A DNA stretch of 64,000 nucleotides from a virus, in IMG/VR virus record IMGVR_UViG_3300036766_000185, positions 32,182 to 96,181 of that record; one strand, given 5' to 3'. A program made the translations under genes and the position numbers. How positions within the stretch are numbered: position 1 is the first letter of the stretch; every line of letters begins with the position of its first letter. This document shows, piece by piece, positions 35,527 to 42,648 of this stretch. A model generated the notes under the pieces. That model was not told the origin of the DNA. It saw only the letters and a program-made list of their open reading frames with translations, and ran no database searches.

Positions 35527-35839
35527 CTTCAAAGTTCCTGCTAAACAAGCGTCTAGCTTCCAGCCAGTCCTTAACTCGTGAATCGTCCATTTCGAAATCT
35601 TCACCATGTTTAAGAGTCGCAATAATTTCTCGCTTAAACTCGTCATACCATGCTAGGGCTTCGTCTACAGATGCTCCAAAATGTAGCAGTAGAGCAAGAG
35701 CAAGCTGCGACGGTCCACTTCCCAAATAGCCCCATTGAAAACCCGTGGGAGAATGATCTACCACTTTGCGACTAGCCTCCAAATCTAAGGGCTTGCCGTC
35801 TACGTAAACCATGTTTTCTTGGGTGATTCCCGTAATCAT
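35507..35839 (-). CDS. Conserved-type phage protein (110 residues)
   Basis: VDHSPTGFQWGYLGSGPSQL and LALALLLHF resemble the DUF6166-like phage family (HSPxGFxWGYxGSGPxQLALA). Role unknown. ATGA overlap with the PurZ-like gene upstream. Confidence 0.6.
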   Translation of the reverse strand: MITGITQENMVYVDGKPLDLEASRKVVDHSPTGFQWGYLGSGPSQLALALLLHFGASVDEALAWYDEFKREIIATLKHGEDFEMDDSRVKDWLEARRLFSRNFEDETKNC

Positions 35840-36912
35840 TCTATTCTCCTCACCCAGTTCTGAAAGCCTGTTGATACGTACACGATTGGAGTTGCTACGT
35901 CCTTTTCCAACTTAGCGATCTGCTCTTCTGCTGCGGCGTCCAAAATCTGACTATTATGCAAGTCAGGTCTTAAGTAATCAAAGAAACTGAGAGCGATAGC
36001 ATCTGGCTCGCAGGCCTCGACCATCGCCTCTACTAGTTCTGGATTCCACTTTGCGATTCTGCGAATACGCTTGGTCACCGTAGTTCTCTCTGGCTGTATG
36101 TACCCGCCAGTTTGCGCAGCCAATTCGTCCCAAGTAACTTCTTCTCCCATGTACCCTGAGGGGCCAGCAACGCGAATTGGAAATGTTCGCATCACAGCTA
36201 TAGTAACGTAGTTCACATTGTTTGTCAATCCAACATCGTTCAACACCTGAGGAGGAGTAATATCTCTACTTGTGGCCGTTGGGTAAAATGGCCCATTGAG
36301 GCTTAGACCCCAGCCCTGTGTACTCTCCACGACAATTGCCGTGTTTCTATCTCGATATTGCTTTCGAAGCTCTTTGCCTACATCTCCGATGTACGACTGC
36401 AAAATCTCAACATTCTTAGCAACCGTAGCGCGGCGCATAACTTTGTCAGCTTGAGCCGCTCCAACTCCTTCTCCGGTGCTACCAATGCCTTTAACTAGAT
36501 CGTGCTCTGCTTCTCGGTGTTTTTCTTCGACTATTGTAACATGACGATCAATCATCAGGTGCTCTTGACAATAGTTAGCGCCCATGTGTGCGTCTACTAG
36601 ATCTATCTCTCTGTGTAGAACTTCAAGATCAATCAGCGCACCAGGTCCGATGTAAAGCTTAGCTTTGTCGTTGAACCACCCACACGGAATCTGACGCATA
36701 GCATAGACTCGTCCATCAACTATAATCGAATGTCCAGCTTGCGGCCCGCCAGACCGTACAACGGATAGATTCTGAAGCCCCGTTGCAGCGTTAATGTTCA
36801 CTCTGTTCTTAGGGTCTACGAGCCAAGCGATATAAGCCCCCTTACCTTCGCTTCCGAAGGCTCCGCCAATCACTATCCACACCGAACTCTCATAGAGCGA
36901 TGCACGTCTCAT
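35836..36912 (-). CDS. purZ: PurZ-like (adenylosuccinate synthetase family) enzyme
   Basis: 358 residues, short like PurZ and archaeal enzymes (bacterial PurA is ~430). The P-loop region reads GGAFGSEGKGAY at 16-27; S21 replaces the Asp13 of E. coli PurA, which is the reported feature of PurZ. GGPQAGH (His61) matches the PurA His41 site; later STGEGVG and ESTQGWGLSL follow the family order. PurZ ligates Asp to dGMP toward dZMP (2-aminoadenine). GGAGG precedes the start. It could instead be a divergent PurA; the Ser and length favour PurZ. Confidence 0.75.
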   Translation of the reverse strand: MRRASLYESSVWIVIGGAFGSEGKGAYIAWLVDPKNRVNINAATGLQNLSVVRSGGPQAGHSIIVDGRVYAMRQIPCGWFNDKAKLYIGPGALIDLEVLHREIDLVDAHMGANYCQEHLMIDRHVTIVEEKHREAEHDLVKGIGSTGEGVGAAQADKVMRRATVAKNVEILQSYIGDVGKELRKQYRDRNTAIVVESTQGWGLSLNGPFYPTATSRDITPPQVLNDVGLTNNVNYVTIAVMRTFPIRVAGPSGYMGEEVTWDELAAQTGGYIQPERTTVTKRIRRIAKWNPELVEAMVEACEPDAIALSFFDYLRPDLHNSQILDAAAEEQIAKLEKDVATPIVYVSTGFQNWVRRIE

Positions 36913-38411
36913 TTTTCCTCCTGTTTTGCTTCCACTGTCTGTTTTGATTCTTCTATCTGTCTAAGAATGTTTATGTCATTAAAATATATGTAATACGCTA
37001 AGTCAGAGCGCTTGATCTTCTTAATCGTTTCTGCCAGGAACTGCAAGTCAGACTTCGAATAAGTTTCAAGTTGCAGCACAGTCTGAATCAGTTCTTTTGT
37101 TGCTTGTCTACCCTTGGCATCGCCCGTGCTATGCAGGGCTGAGACTCGACTATACTCTCGCATTAAGAGATTCACCAGCGGAGATAGCTGCGCTGCAGTT
37201 AGAATTTCTAGCTTCGTCAGATTATAGCGCGTAGACGTGATCAACTCTACATCGAAATGTAGCGCTCGCAATAGCTCCATAATTGCCCGATAGCGAGCAG
37301 CAGTATACGTCTTACGCATGATCATGACTCTTTGCATTCCCGCTCTCTCAAAGAAAGGATTGTATCGTGCCATCACGGCCATGGTCTCAACAACCGACTT
37401 TGCGTAGGGAGAGTTTAGATAGTTACGCACGATTTCTGCTCCTAATCCTATCCCCCTAAACTTTGGCGTAATAACCACGCGAGAGATCACCTCTACCTCC
37501 TCGTTTAGCTGTTTATAATTTCTCACATATCGCTTGTTGGTAATAAAGTTGCGCTCCTGACTTTCAAGCATCGGATAACGAGTAATCAGCGCTCCGATTA
37601 CAATCCCGTTTAGCTTAGCTGAGTACACACTTCGTAAAGCGACGGGAGCTTTCTCATTTTTATAGTGAAACGCAGCCAACCCTGACTGTTCATAGTCGTT
37701 GTACGTCCCTAGCTCATACTTAATGTCGTCTAGCATTGAAAACTTGCGTGAAGTTATTGTTCTGTGCTCGACGGTTCCGCTTGCTCCGTAGCTTTTCTGC
37801 ACCAGTACATCGGGATTCAAATCTGCTTCTAAGTCAGTATGCGTCGTCGCTACGATTAATGTTACTCCAAGTTTTCTAGCTAGTTTCTGTATACTGTAGG
37901 CGATCACTTTCGCCGTTTCACGATCAAGAGTAGCACAGAACTCATCTATCATCCATACCTTTAAATTTGTGTCGATCATTCTTGCTATTCTGTAGCGATA
38001 GGCTTGTCCATCACTAAGCTGCGAATATTGTCGTAACATCAAGAAAGCGTCTCCAAGACCGGCACGTGCTAGAATTTCTAATGCTTCTTCAACAGTCCTT
38101 CCCACGCTGTCTATTAGGACGTCGCTACCATCTATCATGAGCGTATTTAGAGATATAACTCCGTAATCTTGACTGATTTTCTTATACAAGTGTCTCAGCA
38201 ACGCAGATTTACCTCCGCCGCTATCACCAGTAATATACACCACATCTCCAGTATTGATTGTTAAAGGCTGACGATCGTACACCACGAATTCCTTCTCTTC
38301 ATCAATTCCTAAGCCAAATGCCTCTGCAACGACCACCGTACGATCAGTAATCGCAGCACTCGTCTTGAAAGAGACGCTAATCAGACCATCGAACAGTGGC
38401 ATTTTGTCCAT
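36909..38411 (-). CDS. ABC-type ATPase fused to GNAT acetyltransferase
   Basis: About 500 residues from the ATG at 38411. ABC part: Walker A GDSGGGKS, signature-like LSDGQAYRYRIAR, Walker B VWMIDEFCATLD, H-loop ATTHTDL. Then a GNAT domain with VISRVVITPKFRGIGLGAEI. The ABC part is soluble with no membrane partner. It overlaps the PurZ-like gene by 4 nt. Acetyltransferase folds (such as Mom) modify DNA bases in phages, so base modification is a reasonable, unproven role. Confidence 0.75.
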   Translation of the reverse strand: MDKMPLFDGLISVSFKTSAAITDRTVVVAEAFGLGIDEEKEFVVYDRQPLTINTGDVVYITGDSGGGKSALLRHLYKKISQDYGVISLNTLMIDGSDVLIDSVGRTVEEALEILARAGLGDAFLMLRQYSQLSDGQAYRYRIARMIDTNLKVWMIDEFCATLDRETAKVIAYSIQKLARKLGVTLIVATTHTDLEADLNPDVLVQKSYGASGTVEHRTITSRKFSMLDDIKYELGTYNDYEQSGLAAFHYKNEKAPVALRSVYSAKLNGIVIGALITRYPMLESQERNFITNKRYVRNYKQLNEEVEVISRVVITPKFRGIGLGAEIVRNYLNSPYAKSVVETMAVMARYNPFFERAGMQRVMIMRKTYTAARYRAIMELLRALHFDVELITSTRYNLTKLEILTAAQLSPLVNLLMREYSRVSALHSTGDAKGRQATKELIQTVLQLETYSKSDLQFLAETIKKIKRSDLAYYIYFNDINILRQIEESKQTVEAKQEEK

Positions 38412-38412
38412 T

Positions 38413-38640
38413 TTACCAGTTTGCGGGCGCGTGTCCCCACAGTTCAAAGGGAGCGTACGCTTTGTACCCTGTTTTTGTCTTTTTCAGCGCGACATACGCT
38501 TCGTTCATCAAGTCTTCGTGCTTAATGTCGGCGTTGAAGAGTAGTTCAGCCGCTTTCTCAGAGGGCACAAGATAGTAGAAATTCCCTCTCTTGAGAACAT
38601 CAACGTCGCCCTTAAACACTCCTACAATCTCAGTTTTCAT
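38413..38640 (-). CDS. Hypothetical protein (75 residues)
   Basis: Mixed protein (VDVLKRGNFYYLVPSEKAAE). No family recognised. 1-nt gap to the ABC-GNAT gene. Confidence 0.5.
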   Translation of the reverse strand: MKTEIVGVFKGDVDVLKRGNFYYLVPSEKAAELLFNADIKHEDLMNEAYVALKKTKTGYKAYAPFELWGHAPANW

Positions 38641-38812
38641 CTATCTCCTTGATCACTACTTTATGGGTTCGATTCTCCAGCGGGCTAGCCCCATCTTCAT
38701 CGATACCCAAAGACTTCGCCAGTTGATAGGCTTCTCTAAAAGCTTGAGACTGACCCTCGCAGGTCGTAACTGAGTGCACGTCTCCCAATTCGAATCCTAT
38801 GACAGCATACAT
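38630..38812 (-). CDS. Hypothetical protein (60 residues)
   Basis: VIGFELGDVHSVTTCEGQSQ start, then helical and charged. Overlaps both neighbours. Confidence 0.5.
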   Translation of the reverse strand: MYAVIGFELGDVHSVTTCEGQSQAFREAYQLAKSLGIDEDGASPLENRTHKVVIKEIDEN

Positions 38813-38967
38813 TATTTCTTAGCCTCCAGCTTCTTTTTCAGACACGCATGACACAGCATTCGATCCTGTAGTTCCTTTTGTTCTTTATCTGTCAAAGGGC
38901 GTTCACTAGTAAGTACAACTACTAATTCGCAGTCGTTGCATCTAAGATCGCACGTGTGATTGTACAT
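38812..38967 (-). CDS. Zinc-finger protein (51 residues)
   Basis: MYNHTCDLRCNDCELVVVLT and CHACLKKK give two Cys groups; a zinc ribbon is likely. AGAGG 8 nt upstream of the ATG. First gene behind promoter 38986-39014. Confidence 0.6.
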   Translation of the reverse strand: MYNHTCDLRCNDCELVVVLTSERPLTDKEQKELQDRMLCHACLKKKLEAKK

Positions 38968-38985
38968 TTTTTTGCCTCTAGTACA

Positions 38986-39014
38986 AGTATATCACACCGT
39001 TGTCTTTTTGTCAA
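38986..39014 (-). promoter_or_regulatory. Promoter, early family, inside gene end
   Basis: Minus strand TTGACA, 17 bp, TATACT with TGTGA before it. The -35 encodes the last Leu-Asp of the 148-residue gene and its TGA stop lies in the spacer. Drives the zinc-finger, ABC-GNAT and PurZ-like operon. Confidence 0.82.
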
Positions 39015-39438
39015 GTCTCTTCTTGTTTTTGAACTTTGCAAGCTTGTCTTTAACTCGACTTTTAGCTAACTCCTGCAACTCGTTCAGTCGTTCTACTTTA
39101 ACAGCGTACATAGTCTCGACGACTTCATTTTTAGGAACGTTAGATGCAATATCAGTTGCTAGATTGATCGCTTCATCTAATTCAGATGCTTTCAAAGCGT
39201 TAAATCCTCGTATTCCTAGCTCTTTCGCTGCTTGCTTTCGCGCCTTTGCAAGTCCAACGGTACTCACGCTATCGCCCAGCTTTCGTATGGCCTCAGAACG
39301 ACTTCCCACATAAAACTCTTCGTGAAGTTTATGAATAGATGCGTTAGCGGCTGACTTATGACCCTGACAATCTTTGACCTTACATTGTGCAGGGCCGATG
39401 AAATGCCCGAACTTGGGGTCTTTCTGTGTTTCGCTCAT
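38992..39438 (-). CDS. Rho-N/SAP-like protein (148 residues)
   Basis: Start at 39438 from AAGGAG. ARKQAAKELGIRGFNALKAS resembles Rho N-terminal or SAP helices; N-terminal CKVKDCQGH may bind zinc; the C-terminus is strongly basic. Its 3' end carries the next promoter. Confidence 0.55.
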   Translation of the reverse strand: MSETQKDPKFGHFIGPAQCKVKDCQGHKSAANASIHKLHEEFYVGSRSEAIRKLGDSVSTVGLAKARKQAAKELGIRGFNALKASELDEAINLATDIASNVPKNEVVETMYAVKVERLNELQELAKSRVKDKLAKFKNKKRLDKKTTV

Positions 39439-39698
39439 TTCACGCTCCTTTCGAGCACGATGAACGACGCGATGTGCTTGCATATTCTCCGAGTCAATAC
39501 GTTCTGATCACATCCGCAGCGATACGAGTATCGTCCTTTCCCTGTCTGATACTTAGCGATTCTGTAGATTCGTCCGTCTTTGCTCGACAGAGCAGCACCA
39601 TGCGCGACTACCCCATAGAGGATCTTTGCTGGCTTCTTGATTGCAACTTGCACCCCAAGCACATCAGCCACTCGATCCCAATCTTTTCCAGCGATCAT
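39435..39698 (-). CDS. SWIM-type zinc-finger protein (87 residues)
   Basis: YSYRCGCDQNVLTRRICKHI matches SWIM fingers (CxCx~9CxH). Such domains bind DNA or protein. Coupled by ATGA to its neighbours. Confidence 0.6.
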   Translation of the reverse strand: MIAGKDWDRVADVLGVQVAIKKPAKILYGVVAHGAALSSKDGRIYRIAKYQTGKGRYSYRCGCDQNVLTRRICKHIASFIVLERSVK

Positions 39699-39880
39699 AT
39701 CTGCCTCCTGACTTCTTTCATGACACGCTCGTAGAGTTTTTCTGTGCCTGCCTCGGTCAAAGTCAATTCTAGCTCCGTAGCGATCTCAGGCAGCACATCA
39801 GAAAGTTCATCGTGCAACCTATCAAGCAACGCTCCTGCAATCTCTTTGATGTACGCTCGACTAGACTGTACGGTTGTCAT
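39695..39880 (-). CDS. Hypothetical helical protein (61 residues)
   Basis: Start at 39880 (MTTVQSSRAYIKEIAG) from AGGAG at good spacing. Acidic amphipathic helices. First gene behind promoter 39902-39931. Confidence 0.5.
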   Translation of the reverse strand: MTTVQSSRAYIKEIAGALLDRLHDELSDVLPEIATELELTLTEAGTEKLYERVMKEVRRQI

Positions 39881-39901
39881 GACGCTCTCCTTTCTACTAC
39901 A

Positions 39902-39931
39902 AGTATACACTACCTAAGATATCGACGTCTA
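39902..39931 (-). promoter_or_regulatory. Promoter, early family, altered -35
   Basis: Minus strand TATACT with GATATCTTAGGTAGTG in the spacer as in 33419-33448, but the -35 is TAGACG in place of TTGACA, which is also a half-site of the TAGAC-N4-GTCTA dyad next to it. Possibly activator dependent. Confidence 0.6.
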
Positions 39932-39933
39932 GA

Positions 39934-39947
39934 TAGACGTACGTCTA
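39934..39947. promoter_or_regulatory. Dyad TAGACGTACGTCTA (operator candidate)
   Basis: Perfect 14-bp palindrome upstream of the altered promoter, with another half-site just beside it (CGTCTAGATAGACG across 39926-39939). The same TAGAC-N4-GTCTA form recurs at 42158-42171 and 45439-45452. Confidence 0.6.
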
Positions 39948-40955
39948 CTATTTCACTCTCCAGCATCTGAGTTGCAGGTTCGCATTGACTCCTAAACCCT
40001 CGATAGCTTTCATATAATCAGCGTTATGCTGCACGGTTGCGCTTCCCTGTACTACCGCTGCATTTGCCCAAACTCCCCCTGTTACGATAAGAGAGTTTCC
40101 TCCACCATTAATCTTAAACGTTCCGGTCGTGTAGATTGCTCCATTAATTATCCCATTCCCGTTGACTGTTGTGTCCATTGTGTTGGCGTCTGCTGTCTCT
40201 ACATTTCCCACTACGACAATGAACCCTGCGATCGTTCCTATGTTTCCGTTCAAAATCAAGTCTCCATCAATATACACAACGTTGGGTACGCCCGTTGCTG
40301 AGTTACTAGGGTCTGTCGGAGAGGTGTACCAAAAAGACGATGGGAATCCAATTGATTGCACGTTGCCACCCAAGTGCACGTTGTTTTGAGACTGAGCTAT
40401 TTCGTATAGTCTGTTGTAGTCAAGTCCTGGGAGAGGATTGGCATCCGGGCTAGAAATCACGTTTCCACTTACATTTTGCGTATTTGAGACTCTCTGCTCT
40501 GCCGTAAATACATCACCAGTTACTGCGTACGAATTCCCGGTCAGATCGACGTTGTTCGCTCCCCAAATCGCGTAGTTATAAAACCCGTTTTGAGGAGTGC
40601 GAACTAGCGTTACCTCTAACTTTTTAACAATGCTGTTCACTGTGCCAATAGTTGAGATTGTTCTAACAGACGATGTTGGACAATCAATCGAATACTGATA
40701 AGATGATGTGATCGCTATGTTCTTTGTGGTAGAGGTCCCGCACAGCGACCAGTATTTGCTCTTGTCTTTTAGCGCTAAGATTGCTTCGTCTACTCCTGCC
40801 TCAGCCAACTGAAAAGACTTAACGCTAGAAATGTGTATCAACGCTATAGTGTTTTCGTTCGCGCTACGCACCAGCCCAGCAGCGATAAGAGTGCTGGCCA
40901 TCGCAACCACAAAAAGCGCTGTTATAAGCACAATTCCCTGTTGATTCTTACGCAT
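39948..40955 (-). CDS. PilX/type IV pilus-assembly-like protein
   Basis: 335 residues. N-terminus MRKNQQGIVLITALFVVAMA is a PilX-N-type prepilin-like helix, followed by QLAEAGVDEAI as in PilX family proteins, then a beta-rich domain (GNVISSP, VYIDGDLILNGNIGT) like polymer-forming repeats. Such proteins belong to bacterial type IV pili, so a phage copy is unusual. GGGAGGAG precedes the ATG. Surface exposure and role are inference. Confidence 0.7.
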   Translation of the reverse strand: MRKNQQGIVLITALFVVAMASTLIAAGLVRSANENTIALIHISSVKSFQLAEAGVDEAILALKDKSKYWSLCGTSTTKNIAITSSYQYSIDCPTSSVRTISTIGTVNSIVKKLEVTLVRTPQNGFYNYAIWGANNVDLTGNSYAVTGDVFTAEQRVSNTQNVSGNVISSPDANPLPGLDYNRLYEIAQSQNNVHLGGNVQSIGFPSSFWYTSPTDPSNSATGVPNVVYIDGDLILNGNIGTIAGFIVVVGNVETADANTMDTTVNGNGIINGAIYTTGTFKINGGGNSLIVTGGVWANAAVVQGSATVQHNADYMKAIEGLGVNANLQLRCWRVK

Positions 40956-41154
40956 TTTCTCCTCCCTCTCGTATCTCTGCTAAAATCTGGGAATATGCCT
41001 TCTCCAGAACTGACACGATAGAGATATTGCGCTTGTAGAGTTCTTTCCCGCGCTCTAACGCTCCTTCGATTCCGTAATCTGGAATTAAGCTTCGCAACCC
41101 TTCTTTTGCCATCTCGACTATCATTTGATCAGACTCTACGATTTGCTCAGCCAT
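40948..41154 (-). CDS. Hypothetical protein (68 residues)
   Basis: Helical, charged protein (MAEQIVESDQMIVEMAKEGL). GGAGG precedes the start; overlaps PilX-like gene by 8 nt. Confidence 0.5.
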   Translation of the reverse strand: MAEQIVESDQMIVEMAKEGLRSLIPDYGIEGALERGKELYKRNISIVSVLEKAYSQILAEIREGGENA

Positions 41155-41534
41155 TTCTTTGCCTCCTTCTTAGCCCATCTGTCTGCATCACGTTCGATCC
41201 AACTTTTGTCATGAGATTTTTCGTCTCCATCCTGAATCTTTAGCAGAGCCTTCTTCAATTTCTCTGGTTCGACGTTATTGTTTTGATGAACGTGATAGAT
41301 CTCATGTAACAGAATCGTTACCGTGAAGTCATACAGACTTTTGATCTTACCCAATCGTTTTGTGAAGCGTGGGGTCTCAAACAGGTCTTTCGCGTGATCA
41401 GTGCTTAAAATGATTGAGTTTTGTGCAGCATCAAAATGCGTTGTTCCATAGTCAACCACGTCAATCGTTATCCCTTCTAGGAACGGATAGCTCGTCTTGA
41501 TCTTCTTGATTAGAGCTTTCAGTTCTTTTTTCAT
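41136..41534 (-). CDS. Zincin-like metalloprotease
   Basis: 132 residues. LLHEIYHVHQ is an HExxH zinc site; a later ERDADRWAKKEA provides the third ligand (Asp or Glu). No signal peptide, so cytoplasmic. Overlaps its downstream neighbour by 19 nt. Confidence 0.7.
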   Translation of the reverse strand: MKKELKALIKKIKTSYPFLEGITIDVVDYGTTHFDAAQNSIILSTDHAKDLFETPRFTKRLGKIKSLYDFTVTILLHEIYHVHQNNNVEPEKLKKALLKIQDGDEKSHDKSWIERDADRWAKKEAKKWLSKS

Positions 41535-41537
41535 TGA

Positions 41538-42017
41538 TCAGACTCCTGCTGTTGCTTGCCGATTCCAAAGCTCTAGCTCTGTGTTTCGCACCTGCAATCG
41601 CGTACGAGCGCTCTGATCTTGCGGGTGCTCGTGAACTGAAATGTGCTCTGTAGAACCATACTCTACTGGCTTGGCTACTCTAGCTGGGCGCTGATCGCTC
41701 GCTAGTTGCACTCGCAGATTGCACTTGCGAAGATCGAGCGTGTTTCCATTTAAATAAACGACAATCTCTTCCTCAGCAGTCATTCCCTGATGCCCTGGGT
41801 CTAAATCAACGATCTCTCTCGCAATATTAAACCCGTACTTAGTGCCATCGTGCTTTTTCACGTAGTCTTTCGTCTCCTGCTTAAAAATGAAGAGTGGAGC
41901 ACGGTCGTATTGCGCTGCATCTTCAACGTGAAACTTTACAGGACGAACATCGAGCCGATCTTTTCTATACCCGATCGCAACAACTGTCTGTTCTTTCCCG
42001 CATTCGCAATTCTGCAT
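41538..42017 (-). CDS. HNH-like protein (partly degenerate)
   Basis: 159 residues. NGNTLDLRKCNLRV near the middle is the C-terminal half of phage HNH endonucleases, but the preceding strand lacks the canonical first His/zinc Cys (VVYLNGN). N-terminal CECG may bind metal. Catalysis uncertain. GGAGG precedes its start. Confidence 0.5.
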   Translation of the reverse strand: MQNCECGKEQTVVAIGYRKDRLDVRPVKFHVEDAAQYDRAPLFIFKQETKDYVKKHDGTKYGFNIAREIVDLDPGHQGMTAEEEIVVYLNGNTLDLRKCNLRVQLASDQRPARVAKPVEYGSTEHISVHEHPQDQSARTRLQVRNTELELWNRQATAGV

Positions 42018-42058
42018 CTGACCCTCCTCCGCTTGGCGTTCGCTTCGTTTCTACTACA

Positions 42059-42088
42059 ATTATATCACACCGAGCATATCGGTGTCAA
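42059..42088 (-). promoter_or_regulatory. Promoter, early family, consensus -10
   Basis: Minus strand TTGACA, 18-bp spacer starting CCGATATGCTCGG, TATAAT with TGTGA before it, leader TTGTAGTAGAAACG. The strongest match of the set. Drives the HNH-like, zincin and PilX-like genes. Confidence 0.87.
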
Positions 42089-42100
42089 GATCTCGGAAAA

Positions 42101-42177
42101 GGGCTTACAAAAAGCTTACACGCCGTCTAGTATGATAGTAGACAAGCATCCCATTAGTAGACGCGTGTCTACTAGAC
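42101..42177. promoter_or_regulatory. Control region: 7-bp direct repeat and TAGAC dyads
   Basis: 42101-42120 (GGGCTTACAAAAAGCTTACA) has GCTTACA twice, 11 bp apart. Five TAGAC/GTCTA half-sites follow (42125-42129, 42139-42143, 42158-42171 as a dyad, 42173-42177). The same 20-mer lies inverted at 45410-45429. On the minus strand TAGTAGAC-ACGC-GTCTACTA also forms an 8-bp hairpin just after the tRNAs. Operator or origin-like role is inference. Confidence 0.6.
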
Positions 42178-42188
42178 CAGTGCTCTCA

Positions 42189-42265
42189 TGGTGGGCTAGG
42201 CGGGATTTGAACCCGCAGCCTAGAGATTAGAAGTCTCTCGCTCTATCCATTTGAGCTACTAGCCC
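42189..42265 (-). tRNA. tRNA-Arg (TCT)
   Basis: 77 nt with encoded CCA. Acceptor GGGCTAG/CTAGCCC, D arm GCTC/GAGC, anticodon stem AGAGA/TCTCT with loop CTTCTAA (anticodon TCT), T arm GCGGG-TTCAAAT-CCCGC. Reads AGA codons, which are common in these genes. Confidence 0.93.
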
Positions 42266-42267
42266 AT

Positions 42268-42341
42268 TGGTAGGCTGTCCTAGTGCTGCCCTAGGTTCTG
42301 CCCCTTATAAGGAGGCTGCTCTACTGTTGAGCTAACAGCCT
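42268..42341 (-). tRNA. tRNA-Ile (TAT)-like, atypical T loop
   Basis: 74 nt with encoded CCA. Acceptor AGGCTGT/ACAGCCT, D arm GCTC/GAGC, anticodon stem GCCTC/GGGGC, loop CTTATAA (anticodon TAT). T stem CCTAG/CTAGG closes GGCAGCA, not the normal TTCRANY. Reads ATA if functional; the T loop raises doubt. Its 5' base overlaps the HNH stop. Confidence 0.7.
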
Positions 42342-42648
42342 AAATCTTCGTTTGATGAGGACAGACGTGTCCATATCTAATTCCAAACTGGCAATTCATA
42401 CACAAAATCTGAAAACTCGACGGGTATTTGTTTCTCTTAAGCCAATAGTAAAACTTGGTGCCACTACCTACCTTCTCTCGATGTTTATTTCCATCACCAT
42501 TGATGTGATCAACACTAAGAAATACTATTTCTCGCTCTTCGCAACAGACACAGCATCCTCCATAAGCCTGTACTACGTCTCGCTTTAATTTCTGTTGTTG
42601 CTTTTTGATATATGCTCTAAAGTCTTTTGAAGTCTTAAATAACTTCAT
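42340..42648 (-). CDS. HNH homing endonuclease
   Basis: 102 residues. CCVCCE and CMNC zinc pairs flank FLSVDHINGDGNKHR, the HNH core (DH..N..N.H). The gene stop touches the tRNA-like Ile gene, so it may act in tRNA-cluster mobility. Confidence 0.78.
   Translation of the reverse strand: MKLFKTSKDFRAYIKKQQQKLKRDVVQAYGGCCVCCEEREIVFLSVDHINGDGNKHREKVGSGTKFYYWLKRNKYPSSFQILCMNCQFGIRYGHVCPHQTKI

Noticed and set aside
35527-35646. Extended N-terminus of the 51-residue zinc gene
   Set aside because: It lies wholly inside the DUF6166-like gene in another frame; the internal ATG at 35526 has a ribosome site.
41894-42188. Plus-strand promoter TTACAA...TATGAT at 42.1 kb
   Set aside because: Spacer is too long (20 bp) and no plus-strand gene follows.
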